Of a DNA stretch of 64,000 nucleotides, positions 41,623 through 51,688 are shown one piece after another. This DNA comes from Allonocardiopsis opalescens (lineage in GTDB: Bacteria > Actinomycetota > Actinomycetes > Streptosporangiales > Streptosporangiaceae). The stretch is from the NCBI RefSeq assembly GCF_003002095.1, contig NZ_PVZC01000001.1, forward strand, positions 1,364,001-1,428,000, written 5' to 3'. The notes beneath the pieces are model-generated. The model was not told where the DNA came from. It worked only from the letters and a program-made list of their open reading frames with translations, and ran no database searches. How positions within the stretch are numbered: position 1 is the first letter of the stretch; every line of letters begins with the position of its first letter. A program made the translations under genes and the position numbers.

Positions 41623-44004
41623 TCAGCGGACCGACCGCGAGCGGACGGCGGTCAAGGACGCCTCCCGTACCTGCAGCACCGGCGCGGACGCGTCGGGGCG
41701 CACCCGCGGGTCCACGTAGACGCCCGAGTCCGGCGCCCAGGCGAACGCGCGCAGCCACAGACCGGAGGCGCGGATCTCCTCGCGGTAGGGTGCCAGGTCG
41801 ACTTCGACGTCCCGGCCGTACCAGAACTGGTCGGCGATGAGCCGGTCTCCCGCGTAGACGCGGACGGCATCGCCCGTCCAGTCCAGCCGCAGCAGCAGCC
41901 GTTCGGCGTCGTCGAAGAGCGCATCGTCCACGGGTACCTCCACGGGTGCGAGCGCCGCGAAGTCATCGTCGTCGGGAGCCGACAAACGCCCGACGCTGCC
42001 GCCCGTGCGCACGGGCGCGAGCGCCGCGATGTCGAACACCGGCGCGGGGACCGGAACCGAGACGTCCTCACCGGGCACCGCGTAACGGGTGAAGACCGTG
42101 CCCTCCCCGGGTACCTCGGTGAGCCCGCCCCCGCGAAGCGGGGGGAAGACGTCGAGGACGCCGTCGTGCGCCTGCGCGACGTAGCGGAAGCCGCCGTCGA
42201 ACCATCCGCTGCCGCGCCAGACCACGACGCTCTCGCGGCCGTCGACCTCGCCCTTCCAGACGGCGTCCGCCGTCGCGGGGTCGAGGAAGACGAGGGTCGT
42301 GTCGCCCACGACCACCTCGGCGCCCAGCCCAGGGGCCGACGTCGGCACCGCGATGAGGACATCGCCCTCGTCACGGAGTTCGGCCCCGCGGACGGTGTCG
42401 GCCGTGACTCCCTCGAGCTGGAGTTCCACGCCGACACCCTCGGTCGCGGCGAACAGGATGACCGGCCCGCGAGGAGTGTCGATCCGCGTGATCGGCTGAG
42501 CGGTGGCGGTGAGCGCGGGGATGCCGCCGAGGCGCTGCCGCAGCGGCCAGGCGGCGTGGACGCCCGAGCGCAGCGTGAAGGGCGCGCTCGGCACGGTCAC
42601 CGTACGCTCGGAGAACTCGACCTCGAAGCGCACTCCGTCGACGTCGGCCAGCGCGGCGAGGGCCGGCTGCTGGTTGTTGACGAAGAGGTAGCCGCGTTCG
42701 CCGTCGCCGCGCACGGCCCAGCGCACCGTGTCACCGCCCTGGGGCAGGACGGTCGGATAGGTCGCGATCGTCGGCCCGAAGGCGTCGAGCAGCAGGTGCT
42801 GGCGGCGCAGCCGGTGGAAGTGGGCGCGTTCTCCGCCTTCGGCGCCCAGCGGGGCGAAGAAGTCGTAGTCACGCACCGGCAGATCGTTCGGATAACCCGT
42901 CGCGTGGGATTCCTGGGTCGTCGAAAGCGCTCCGACGACCTGGGTGGCACCGTGGTAGAGGTAGTAGCCCTGCCAGGCCGAACCGCTCCCCAGCTTGGTG
43001 AGCGCGAGGGCGGAGACGTCCTCCGGGTCGACGAGGGGACGCCGGTGGTAGGCGACCTGCATACCGCCACCGAGCTCGCAGGTCGCGAACGGCCACGGAT
43101 CGTCCGCGCCCAGGGCCGCCTCGTTGCCGGCGGAGACGGGTGCGTCGCGCAGGTCGGCACCGACCGACAGATCATCGCGCACGGTGGTGAAGGTGAAGTG
43201 CATGACGCCGAAGTGCGGCCAGCCGGTCGTGGACTCCTCCCAGAACCCGTCCGAATACCCCGCGTATACCGGCAGCAGGGCGCCCTTCGGCAGCTCGGCC
43301 CCGCCCCACCCGGTCGCCACCCACAGCGGCGCCCGCATACCGACCTCCTCGGCCAGCGCACGCAGCCGGCCGAGGTGGTCGGGCTGGTCGTAGAGCTCGT
43401 TGTCGACCTGAACGCCGATGACGGGCCCGGCGGGGTCGTGCTCGCTGTGGAAGAGGCCGCGCACCTGCTCCTCGATGGCGGCGTACCAGCCGCGCGCCAG
43501 CTCGAGATAGCCGGGATCATTCGTGCGGTGCGCGATGGGCAGCGCCTGCAGCCAGTCGGGGAATCCGCCATTGCGCGTCTCGCCGTGCGCCCAGGGCCCG
43601 ATGCGGATGAGGACCTTGAGGCCGACGCGGTCCGCGGTCTCGACGAAGCGCCTCAGGTCGCGGTGACCATCCCAGCGGACCTCACCCCGGACCTCCTCAT
43701 GGACGATCCACAGCAGATACGTCGCGACGATGCCGATACCGCCCGCCTTCATCTTCCGCAGTTCGGTCTCCCAGCGCTCGGGGAGGTCCCGGCTGAAGTG
43801 GTACTCGCCCATGACGGGGAACCACGGCCGCCCGTCCCTCTCGACATAGCGCTTCGTGAGCCGGATCCCACCCGGCACGCCTTCCTCGTGACCCATGTCG
43901 AGCGGAGCGTTCCCCACCACGGGGGCTCTGGGGACGCGGACCCGCCGGGTGCGCGGTGCCTGGTCGCCGGTCTGGGACTGTGCCTTGTCGAAGTTCGTCG
44001 TCAC
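41623..44004 (-). CDS. GH35 beta-galactosidase
   Basis: A 793-residue enzyme. The GH35 opening is clear (FPVMGEYHFSRDLPERWE, then GGIGIVATYLLWIVHE, LIRIGPWAHGETRNGGFPDW). The acid/base Glu is in IGVQVDNELYDQ and the nucleophile Glu in FATCELGGGMQ. Beta-rich domains fill the C-terminal half. No signal peptide is seen, so it probably acts in the cytoplasm on imported galacto-oligosaccharides. The GTG at 44004 is preferred; starts further upstream lie in unstructured, promoter-like sequence with a TATAGA element. It converges on the AraC gene. Confidence 0.85.
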   Translation of the reverse strand: MTTNFDKAQSQTGDQAPRTRRVRVPRAPVVGNAPLDMGHEEGVPGGIRLTKRYVERDGRPWFPVMGEYHFSRDLPERWETELRKMKAGGIGIVATYLLWIVHEEVRGEVRWDGHRDLRRFVETADRVGLKVLIRIGPWAHGETRNGGFPDWLQALPIAHRTNDPGYLELARGWYAAIEEQVRGLFHSEHDPAGPVIGVQVDNELYDQPDHLGRLRALAEEVGMRAPLWVATGWGGAELPKGALLPVYAGYSDGFWEESTTGWPHFGVMHFTFTTVRDDLSVGADLRDAPVSAGNEAALGADDPWPFATCELGGGMQVAYHRRPLVDPEDVSALALTKLGSGSAWQGYYLYHGATQVVGALSTTQESHATGYPNDLPVRDYDFFAPLGAEGGERAHFHRLRRQHLLLDAFGPTIATYPTVLPQGGDTVRWAVRGDGERGYLFVNNQQPALAALADVDGVRFEVEFSERTVTVPSAPFTLRSGVHAAWPLRQRLGGIPALTATAQPITRIDTPRGPVILFAATEGVGVELQLEGVTADTVRGAELRDEGDVLIAVPTSAPGLGAEVVVGDTTLVFLDPATADAVWKGEVDGRESVVVWRGSGWFDGGFRYVAQAHDGVLDVFPPLRGGGLTEVPGEGTVFTRYAVPGEDVSVPVPAPVFDIAALAPVRTGGSVGRLSAPDDDDFAALAPVEVPVDDALFDDAERLLLRLDWTGDAVRVYAGDRLIADQFWYGRDVEVDLAPYREEIRASGLWLRAFAWAPDSGVYVDPRVRPDASAPVLQVREASLTAVRSRSVR

Positions 44005-44166
44005 ACCAGCGACGGTACGGAGGCCCAGGCGATGCGACCAGGACAAAAACGACGCTCTATATGGACGATCCGACGGCGGCATCCCCGCCCGCGCGGATGA
44101 ACTCATCGTCTGTCCGACTTCGTCGTTGTGCCCCGAAAAGCGGCACCTGCCGATTACTCTCCAGTC

Positions 44167-44976
44167 ATGGTTGGTTCCCGTCGCCTGCGGACCGGGCGAC
44201 CACCACGGCGGCCGCCCATTTCGGCCTCGAGGCGCCTGCTCGCCTCAACACGGCGGCATTCCACTACGCGTTCCCTCGCGGCTGCGGGCCACCCGCAGCT
44301 CAAGCGCGATCGGCGGTGGAACTGGAACGAGTTCATCATGTCGGTGGCCACGGTGGTGGCCGCCGCGGCCGCATTCGCGAGTCTGCAGTACGTCGACGCC
44401 ACTTTCCGCATGCAGCAGGAGCAGCACGAGGCGGACGTGCACGACCGCGAGCGCCGCTATATCGACATGGTTTCGGCCTCGTACAACCCCATGACGGCGG
44501 AACCTGATGAGGTCATCAGCATTGACAACACCGGCTTCGCGCCCGTGGAGGCTTTCCTGGTGTACAGCATGCACGTGGTCGAAGACGGCGCCTGGCCCGA
44601 TGCCGTTGCCGCACTCGACGAAGAGTTCTTCTCCGCAGGACCGGTCAACCCGGTGATCGCACAGGTGGACTCCACGGTCCCCGGCTGCTCGTCCATCACC
44701 ATGCCCGAACTGGATTGGGGGCACCTCGATCGGATCCAGGGTGCTGATCGATTCGACATCGAGATGTTCTTTGCCGGCTTCGCCGTGGTAGATCCAGCCG
44801 GGGCTTGGTGGTTCAGCACTGGCGGAGGAGACTTTCGACCTGGTATTGGCGGCACCACCCGCGACCTGCCGGCTGACGCCCGTGACATTTACCGTGAGGC
44901 GGCCTTCCATTCTGTGCCGCAGGACATCGATTTAACCGAGATCCGTGAGGGCGTGGCCTGCTCCGCACCGTCCTGA
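44167..44976 (+). CDS. Single-span membrane protein of unknown function
   Basis: A protein of about 269 residues with a basic N-terminal tail and one membrane segment (MSVATVVAAAAAFASLQYV), then a soluble domain with strands such as DEVISIDNTGFAPVEAFLVY. The N-terminus is uncertain: no ribosome site supports the upstream ATG, and an ATG at 44338 directly at the membrane segment is possible. No family recognised. It is the last gene before the right-hand repeat of the island. Confidence 0.5.
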   Translation: MVGSRRLRTGRPPRRPPISASRRLLASTRRHSTTRSLAAAGHPQLKRDRRWNWNEFIMSVATVVAAAAAFASLQYVDATFRMQQEQHEADVHDRERRYIDMVSASYNPMTAEPDEVISIDNTGFAPVEAFLVYSMHVVEDGAWPDAVAALDEEFFSAGPVNPVIAQVDSTVPGCSSITMPELDWGHLDRIQGADRFDIEMFFAGFAVVDPAGAWWFSTGGGDFRPGIGGTTRDLPADARDIYREAAFHSVPQDIDLTEIREGVACSAPS

Positions 44977-45184
44977 CAGCATGTGCACGTCGCGACAGGA
45001 GCTGGATCGCTCAACCGAAGAACTGGTCTCCCGGCGTGCATTGGCGCAGTTGGTGGGGCTGGGTCCGCTGCGAGTGGGGCGCGGTTGAACGCGGTGCCGG
45101 CGCCCCTGACCTACCACCCGCGAACACGAATCGTGGAGGCCCGGATCGAACCGGGACTCCACGACATGTGCGAAACGACGGTGT

Positions 45185-45435
45185 CCGAGGGCCGTACCGA
45201 ACACTGCGGCGGTGCCCCAGCCGCAACGCTCGACGATCGGGTGCGGCGCGTCGCGACCGTGCACTCACCGCGATGATGGGCTCATCGCGAACAGTCGAAC
45301 CGCCGACCCGGCCCTCGTAGGACACACCCGGAAGCGCCCCACCTCACGGGCTTGCTAGACCCCCGAGCCGCCCGGGCCTGCCACTTCGACCGAACCCGGA
45401 CGGAAGAGCACGTTTGGAGCGCGTCCGGACAAGCG
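45185..45435. repeat. Long dispersed repeat, copy B (right attachment-site flank)
   Basis: It aligns with 27425-27779 (about four of five bases by eye) and leads without a break into the terminator and tRNA-Lys. On the minus strand both copies can be read as HPIVE[HR]CGxGTAAxFGTAxGH, which may be the remnant of a shared coding sequence. It marks the right end of the island. Confidence 0.6.
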
Positions 45436-45481
45436 AAAACCCCAGCGCCAAGGTAGGAAACGCCCGTTGACCTGGGGTTTT
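45436..45481. terminator. Terminator hairpin behind tRNA-Lys (copy B)
   Basis: AAAACCCCAG and CTGGGGTTTT form a 10-bp stem immediately after the 3' end of the tRNA on the minus strand. The inner bases are less well paired than in copy A. Confidence 0.6.
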
Positions 45482-45485
45482 GGGG

Positions 45486-45558
<73 letters not shown>

Positions 45559-45661
45559 GTGTTCCGGCGGCCGTGGCGCGGAACTGTTAGAACTTTAGCA
45601 GCGCTGGTGGGCGCTTGCGAATCGGTTTGGAGGGGTGCACGGCTGCCGGGGCGGGTGGGGT

Positions 45662-45853
45662 TCAGAGGAGCCACGCGATGATGGCGACGACGGCGATGGC
45701 GACGACGAGGACGGGGATGGCGTAGCGCATCCAGTTGGTGGAGGAGCGGGGGATGGGGTCCTCGCTCTGGTGCTGGTACTCGTTGGCGAAGCGCTGGAAC
45801 TTGCCGGTGCTCGCGGTGGGGTCGTTGGACTGGTTCGGTTCGTTTTCAGGCAT
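45662..45853 (-). CDS. Small membrane protein (63 residues)
   Basis: A polar N-terminal 40 residues rich in Asn, Gln and Ser precede one C-terminal membrane segment (AIPVLVVAIAVVAIIAWLL) that ends the protein, a tail-anchor layout. AAGG lies eight bases before the ATG. The function is unknown. The composition is consistent with a real small gene between the tRNA and the GH3 gene. Confidence 0.65.
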   Translation of the reverse strand: MPENEPNQSNDPTASTGKFQRFANEYQHQSEDPIPRSSTNWMRYAIPVLVVAIAVVAIIAWLL

Positions 45854-46032
45854 GTGGTCGACCTTAGCGGGCGGCGGGGGCGCGCGGGGTGCCGGTGGCG
45901 GGTGCGTTCACGCGTCGTTTCCGGGACCGAGACCGGAACGCGCCGCGGTGGCGGGATTGACCTTCGGATGTGATGTAGATAACTTTCCAGCAAAGGTGTG
46001 CTTTCCGGTACTTAATTTCGAAAGGGACGCCG

Positions 46033-47871
46033 ATGGTGCGCAGATCCCTCCGATCCCTGCTGAGCGCCGGAGGGCTGGCCGTGCTGGTCAGTGCCGGTGC
46101 CGTGATTCCTGCCCAGGCGGAGCCGGCTCCCGGCTCCGGCGGGCCGCCCGATCCGGCCGCGCTGCGCCAGGTGGAGCGCACCGCAGACCCTGACGAGATC
46201 GCCGAGATCGTCGCCGGGATGACGGTGGAGCAGAAGGTGGGGCAGCTGTTCGTGCCCCACGTCTACGGCGACGACGCCGAGAACCCCGATCCGGCCGACG
46301 CCGCGATGAACATGGAGCTGTTCGGGGTCGAGACGCCGGCCGAGGTGGTGAGCAGGTACCACCTGGGCGGCGTCATCTACTTCGAGTGGTCCAACAACCT
46401 CCGCGGCGGCCCCGAGCAGATCGCCGGGCTGTCCAACGGCCTGCAGCGGGCGGCGGCCGACTCCGGGGCGGGCGTGCCGCTGGTGATCGGCACCGACCAG
46501 GAGCAGGGCGTGGTCACCCGCATCCGCGAGCCCGCCACCACCTTCCCCGGCAACATGGCGCTCGCCGCTGGCCGCAGCGTCCTGGGGGCGACCACGGCCG
46601 CCTACATCACCGGCGCCGAGCTGCGCGCGATGGGCATCAACCAGAACTACGCGCCCACCGCCGACGTGAACGTGAACCCGCTCAACCCGGTGATCGGCGT
46701 CCGCTCGTTCAGCTCCGACCCGGGACTGGCCGCCCGCTACTCCGCCGCGCAGGTGCTCGGCTACCAGGCCGCCGACGTCACCGCGACGACCAAGCACTTC
46801 CCGGGCCACGGCGACACCCACCAGGACAGCCACCTGGAGGTGCCGCAGATCGACCACACCCGCGAGGAGTGGGAGCGGCTGGACCTGCCGCCCTTCCGGG
46901 CCGCCGTCGACGCCGGCATCGACTCGGTGATGACCGGCCACCTGGTGGTGCCGGCCCTGGACCCCACCGGTACCCCCGCCACCCTGTCGGAGCCGATCAT
47001 CACCGGCGTGCTCCGCGGCGAGCTGGGCTTCGACGGCGTGGTCGTCACCGACGGGCTCGACATGGAGGGCGTCCGCCAGGACTACACCGACGAGGAGATC
47101 GCGGTGCGGGCCGTGCAGGCCGGTGTCGACATGCTGCTGAAGTCGCCCGAGGGCGCCTTCGCCGCCCAGTACAACGCCGTCCTGGCCGCGGTGGACTCCG
47201 GCGAGATCAGCATGGAGCGGCTGGACGCGTCCGTCGTCCGGATCCTGACGATGAAGTACGAGCGGGGCCTGTTCGACGACCCCTACGCCGACACCGGGAC
47301 GGTCGACCGCATCGTCGGCAACCGGCTGCACCAGGCCGCCGCCGGCCGTATCACCGACCGCACCACCACCCTGGTCAGCAATGACGGCGTGCTCCCGCTC
47401 GACGCCGGCACCACCGGCAGCGTGCTGGTCACCGGCACCCTGACCGAACCGCTGGTGGCCGGCATGGCCGAGCGCGGGGTGGCGGCCGAGGGCGTCGGCA
47501 CCGGGCTGAACCCCACACCCGCGCAGATCGACGCCGCCGTCGCCGCCGCGGCCGGGCACGACCTCGTCGTGGTCGCCACCAACCGCGCCGGCGACGCCCG
47601 CTGGGCCGAGCAGCGCGAGCTGGTGAACGAGCTGGTCGCGACCGGTGTGCCGGTGGTGGCGGTGGCGATGCGCGACCCCTACGACATCGCCTACTTCACC
47701 GGAGTCGACGCCTACCTGGCCACCTACTCGGCCACCTCGGCCTCCAACCGCTCCCTGCTGAGGGTGCTCTTCGGCGAGGTGGAGCCGAGCGGCCGGCTGC
47801 CGGTGGACATCCCGGTGGCCGGCTCCGCGACGGAGGTGCTGTACCCCTTCGGGCACGGCCTGGGCTACTGA
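46033..47871 (+). CDS. Secreted GH3 beta-N-acetylhexosaminidase-type glycosidase
   Basis: A 612-residue protein with a signal peptide (to about residue 29). The GH3 barrel shows MTVEQKVGQLFVPHVYGDD, VPLVIGTDQEQG and the NagZ-type loop KHFPGHGDTHQDSH, whose His/Asp dyad acts as acid/base. The nucleophile Asp lies in VVVTDGLDMEGV. A second alpha/beta domain (from about 430) completes it. It probably removes N-acetylglucosamine from cell-wall fragments or chitooligosaccharides outside the cell. A very strong hairpin follows the stop. Confidence 0.88.
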   Translation: MVRRSLRSLLSAGGLAVLVSAGAVIPAQAEPAPGSGGPPDPAALRQVERTADPDEIAEIVAGMTVEQKVGQLFVPHVYGDDAENPDPADAAMNMELFGVETPAEVVSRYHLGGVIYFEWSNNLRGGPEQIAGLSNGLQRAAADSGAGVPLVIGTDQEQGVVTRIREPATTFPGNMALAAGRSVLGATTAAYITGAELRAMGINQNYAPTADVNVNPLNPVIGVRSFSSDPGLAARYSAAQVLGYQAADVTATTKHFPGHGDTHQDSHLEVPQIDHTREEWERLDLPPFRAAVDAGIDSVMTGHLVVPALDPTGTPATLSEPIITGVLRGELGFDGVVVTDGLDMEGVRQDYTDEEIAVRAVQAGVDMLLKSPEGAFAAQYNAVLAAVDSGEISMERLDASVVRILTMKYERGLFDDPYADTGTVDRIVGNRLHQAAAGRITDRTTTLVSNDGVLPLDAGTTGSVLVTGTLTEPLVAGMAERGVAAEGVGTGLNPTPAQIDAAVAAAAGHDLVVVATNRAGDARWAEQRELVNELVATGVPVVAVAMRDPYDIAYFTGVDAYLATYSATSASNRSLLRVLFGEVEPSGRLPVDIPVAGSATEVLYPFGHGLGY

Positions 47872-47881
47872 CGCCCCGACC

Positions 47882-47928
47882 GCCGGCCGCGGCCCCCGGA
47901 CGCCGTCCGTCCGGGGGCCGCGGCCGGC
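47882..47928. terminator. Strong GC-rich terminator hairpin
   Basis: A perfect 21-bp stem (arms 47882-47902 and 47908-47928) with a five-base loop lies 11 bases after the GH3 stop. No T run follows, as is common for actinomycete terminators. Confidence 0.7.
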
Positions 47929-48004
47929 CCGGGGCCGGTGGCCGCGCGGTGCGGGGCCACGGAATAACCTGGGCGTTCCGCCGTCCCCCGAGCCGGAGAG
48001 CCCC

Positions 48005-49027
<1,023 letters not shown>

Positions 49028-49187
49028 CGCCGCGTACGGCGCGGCCCATGGCGTTTGCGGCGCGGCCCGGTGATCCGTGAGGCGCGCGCTCGTGTCTGGA
49101 CCGACGAGGAGGGCTGTGTCTTCCCGGGGACACCCCGGACCCCGGGCACGAGCTCAAAGCGCGCCGAACAGCCGCGCGCCAGCGCGG

Positions 49188-49790
49188 CTAGAAGACAAAG
49201 GCCTGGAGGCACAGCACCGCGATGCCGAGCAGCCAGACGATGACGATCGGCAGGTGGTTGCGGACCAGCGCCTTCGGCAGCGGCAGGTGGCCCCGCTCGG
49301 CGTTGTAGACGGTGACGTACCAGAACATCGGGATGGTGACCGCCCACACGACCATGCAGTAGGGGCAGAGCGCGCGGATGTTGTAGAGGGTCTGGAAGAT
49401 CAGCCAGTGCACGAAGCCGACGGCGAACAGCATCCCGGCCTGCATCCCCAGCCAGTACCAGCGCTGGAAGCTCGCCTTGGCCAGCAGCGCCATGCCGATG
49501 GTGGTGACGATCGCGAAGCCGCCGATGCCGATCAGCGGGTTGGGGAAGCCGAAGGCCTCGCCCTGGGGTGAGGTCATCACGTTCCCGCAGTTGAGCACGG
49601 CGTTGATCGTGCAGCTGGTGACGTAGTCGGGGTCCAGCAGCAGTTCGATGCGCTCGTACATCAGGATGAAGGCGGCGGTGAAGCCGATCGCGCCTCCGAC
49701 GGCGAGCAGCCACGGGATGAACCGGCCCACCCCCGAGGGGGTCTCGCCGGCGTCGGGACCCGGGGCGCTGCGCTCAAGCTGGTCGTGCAT
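49188..49790 (-). CDS. Vitamin K epoxide reductase (VKOR) family protein
   Basis: A 200-residue membrane protein with about five segments. The loop Cys pair (TSCTINAVLNCGNVM) and the active-site CPYC in IRALCPYCMVVW are both present, with a conserved Ser/Phe-rich GEAFGFPNPLIG. VKOR homologues reoxidise a DsbA-like partner by reducing a quinone and so drive disulfide formation outside the cell. GAGGAGA lies about 11 bases before the ATG at 49790. No fused thioredoxin domain is present. Confidence 0.9.
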   Translation of the reverse strand: MHDQLERSAPGPDAGETPSGVGRFIPWLLAVGGAIGFTAAFILMYERIELLLDPDYVTSCTINAVLNCGNVMTSPQGEAFGFPNPLIGIGGFAIVTTIGMALLAKASFQRWYWLGMQAGMLFAVGFVHWLIFQTLYNIRALCPYCMVVWAVTIPMFWYVTVYNAERGHLPLPKALVRNHLPIVIVWLLGIAVLCLQAFVF

Positions 49791-50128
49791 GGTGGTCGGT
49801 TCTCCTCGGCGTCTGCGGCCGGCGCCTGGCGCGCGGCGCGGCCCGGCGGGTGCCACGGGCGGGGGCGGTGCCGTCTGGGAATGGTGCAAGGGTGCCGCTG
49901 GTGGGGGCCCGCGCCGCCGGGGCGGTGGGGCCGCCTCCAGAGTAGCCGCAGGACTCGCGCCGTGTCCGGGATGGCGGGCGGTGGGAGGGGTGGGGCCAGC
50001 ACTACCCCGCGGATGGGGGGTGGCCCGCCTCAAGCGTGGTGGCAGCCCCATTGGGGCGGACGGCCCCGCTGCGTAGCGTCGGAGACGATCCGCAGACCGC
50101 CGCCTCCCGCCCCGGATGGGACCCGACC

Positions 50129-50710
50129 GTGCCGCAGCAGACCACGGCGCCGACGCCGGCCGCTCCACGGGCGCTCGCCGCCCCGCGGCGGCCGCACGCC
50201 GGGGAGCCGCTGTGGTGGCGGCGGACCGCGAATGCGGCCGCCGACCTGGTCGCCGGGGTGCGGGCGCTGCTTTTCTGGGCGGCGGCGCTGCTGGCGGCGG
50301 TCCCCTTCCTGCTGTGGCCGCCGAGCCTGCGCTGGTGGGCGGTGTGGGCCAGGTGCACGGTCCTGCACCTGGCCAGGTCCGACCGCCGCGCCCGCACCCG
50401 GCTGCTGGCCGCCGGACCCGTCCAGGGACCGGACCGGCTCGACGGACACCGCGCCGCCGCCCACCTGCTGCTGCGGCTGCCGCTCGCCCTGCTCGCCCTC
50501 GCCGCCGTGCTCTGCCTGGCCGTCGGCGTGCTCGCCCTCGCCTGGGTGGCGCTCGCCTCGCCCGCGGCGGCGGATCTGACCGGCTGGGGCTCGGCCTGCG
50601 CCGGCGCGCTCGCGGGGCTGGCCCTCATCATGCTGGGCTCGCACCTGGCCTCGGTGCTCACCGCCCTGGACCTGCGGCTGCTCGCCGACGCGGGACCCGA
50701 GCGGCCGTAG
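50129..50710 (+). CDS. Membrane protein of unknown function
   Basis: About 193 residues. A Pro/Ala-rich N-terminus precedes at least three hydrophobic segments (ALLFWAAALLAAVPFLLW, LLLRLPLALLALAAVLCLAV, AGALAGLALIMLGSHLASVL), with a charged RCTVLHLARSDRRARTR loop. The start is uncertain; a GTG at 50129 is used, and the frame extends to 50036. The layout is loosely like the sensor module of the histidine kinase at 60 kb, but no motif settles this. Confidence 0.55.
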   Translation: MPQQTTAPTPAAPRALAAPRRPHAGEPLWWRRTANAAADLVAGVRALLFWAAALLAAVPFLLWPPSLRWWAVWARCTVLHLARSDRRARTRLLAAGPVQGPDRLDGHRAAAHLLLRLPLALLALAAVLCLAVGVLALAWVALASPAAADLTGWGSACAGALAGLALIMLGSHLASVLTALDLRLLADAGPERP

Positions 50711-50816
50711 CGGGCCGGCAGGCTAGCATCGGTCCCGGCGCCGGTCCGGGCGAGCGCCGCAGCACTCACCGACCCAACGGCCGCGCCGTCCGGGCGCGGG
50801 GAGCGGAGACGACGGC

Positions 50817-51572
50817 ATGGAACGGTTCGAGGGCAGAGTCGCGATCGTCACCGGAGCGAGCCGGGGCATCGGCTTCGCGGTGGCCCAGCGGATCCGCGCG
50901 GAGGGCGGCCGGGTCGTCGTCACCGCCCGCGGCGCGGAGGCGCTCGCCGAGGCGGTGGGCGAGCTGGGCGGACCCGAGCACGCCCTGGGCGTCGCGGGCC
51001 GGGCGCACGACGCCGAGCACCGCGCCGAGGTGATCGCCCGCGCCCTCGACAGCTTCGGCCGCCTGGACGTGCTGGTCAACAACACCGGCATCAACCCGGT
51101 CATGGGCCCCGTGCTGGACAGCGAGCCCGGCGCGGTCGCCAAGATCTTCGAGGTGAACCTGCTGGCCGCGATCGGCTGGGCGCGCGCCGCCCGCGACGCC
51201 GGGCTGGCCGAGCACGGCGGCGCGATCGTGAACGTCTCGTCCGTCGCCGGAGTGACGGCCTCGCCCGGCATCGGCGTGTACGGCACCAGCAAGGCCGCGC
51301 TGATCAACCTCACCCAGCAGCTCGCCGTCGAGCTGGCCCCCGCCGTGCGCGTCAACGCGGTCGCCCCGGCCGTGGTCAAGACCCGCTTCGCCAGCGCCCT
51401 GATCGCCGACCGCGAGGACGACGTGGCCGCCGGATACCCGCTGGGCCGCCTCGGCCGCCCGGCCGACGTGGCCGCCGCCGTCGCCTTCCTCGCCTCCGAC
51501 GACGCCGCCTGGATCACCGGCCAGACCCACATCCTGGACGGCGGCCGCTCCCTCACCGGCGGTATCGCCTGA
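50817..51572 (+). CDS. SDR-family oxidoreductase (FabG-like)
   Basis: A 251-residue classical short-chain dehydrogenase: TGASRGIG, a NNTG motif (VLVNNTGIN), active-site Ser in VNVSSVAG, YGTSK catalytic pair and DGGRSL near the end. A basic residue-containing segment (VTARGAEAL) after the second strand suits NADP(H). Substrate not deducible. It stands alone upstream of the STAND receptor gene; 117 bases separate them. Confidence 0.88.
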   Translation: MERFEGRVAIVTGASRGIGFAVAQRIRAEGGRVVVTARGAEALAEAVGELGGPEHALGVAGRAHDAEHRAEVIARALDSFGRLDVLVNNTGINPVMGPVLDSEPGAVAKIFEVNLLAAIGWARAARDAGLAEHGGAIVNVSSVAGVTASPGIGVYGTSKAALINLTQQLAVELAPAVRVNAVAPAVVKTRFASALIADREDDVAAGYPLGRLGRPADVAAAVAFLASDDAAWITGQTHILDGGRSLTGGIA

Positions 51573-51688
51573 CCCCCGTCCGGCAGCGGCCCGAATGCCG
51601 CGAACCCCTGTCACACGGGCCCTGCGCGCCGTAGCGTAGGGCCCGTCCCGCTGCGGCCGGGACCCCGACGAGACGAGGCAGGGCGCGA

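Noticed and set aside
42166-44100. 644-codon plus-strand frame opposite the GH35 gene
   Set aside because: It lacks any domain and is explained as a shadow of the GH35 reading frame.
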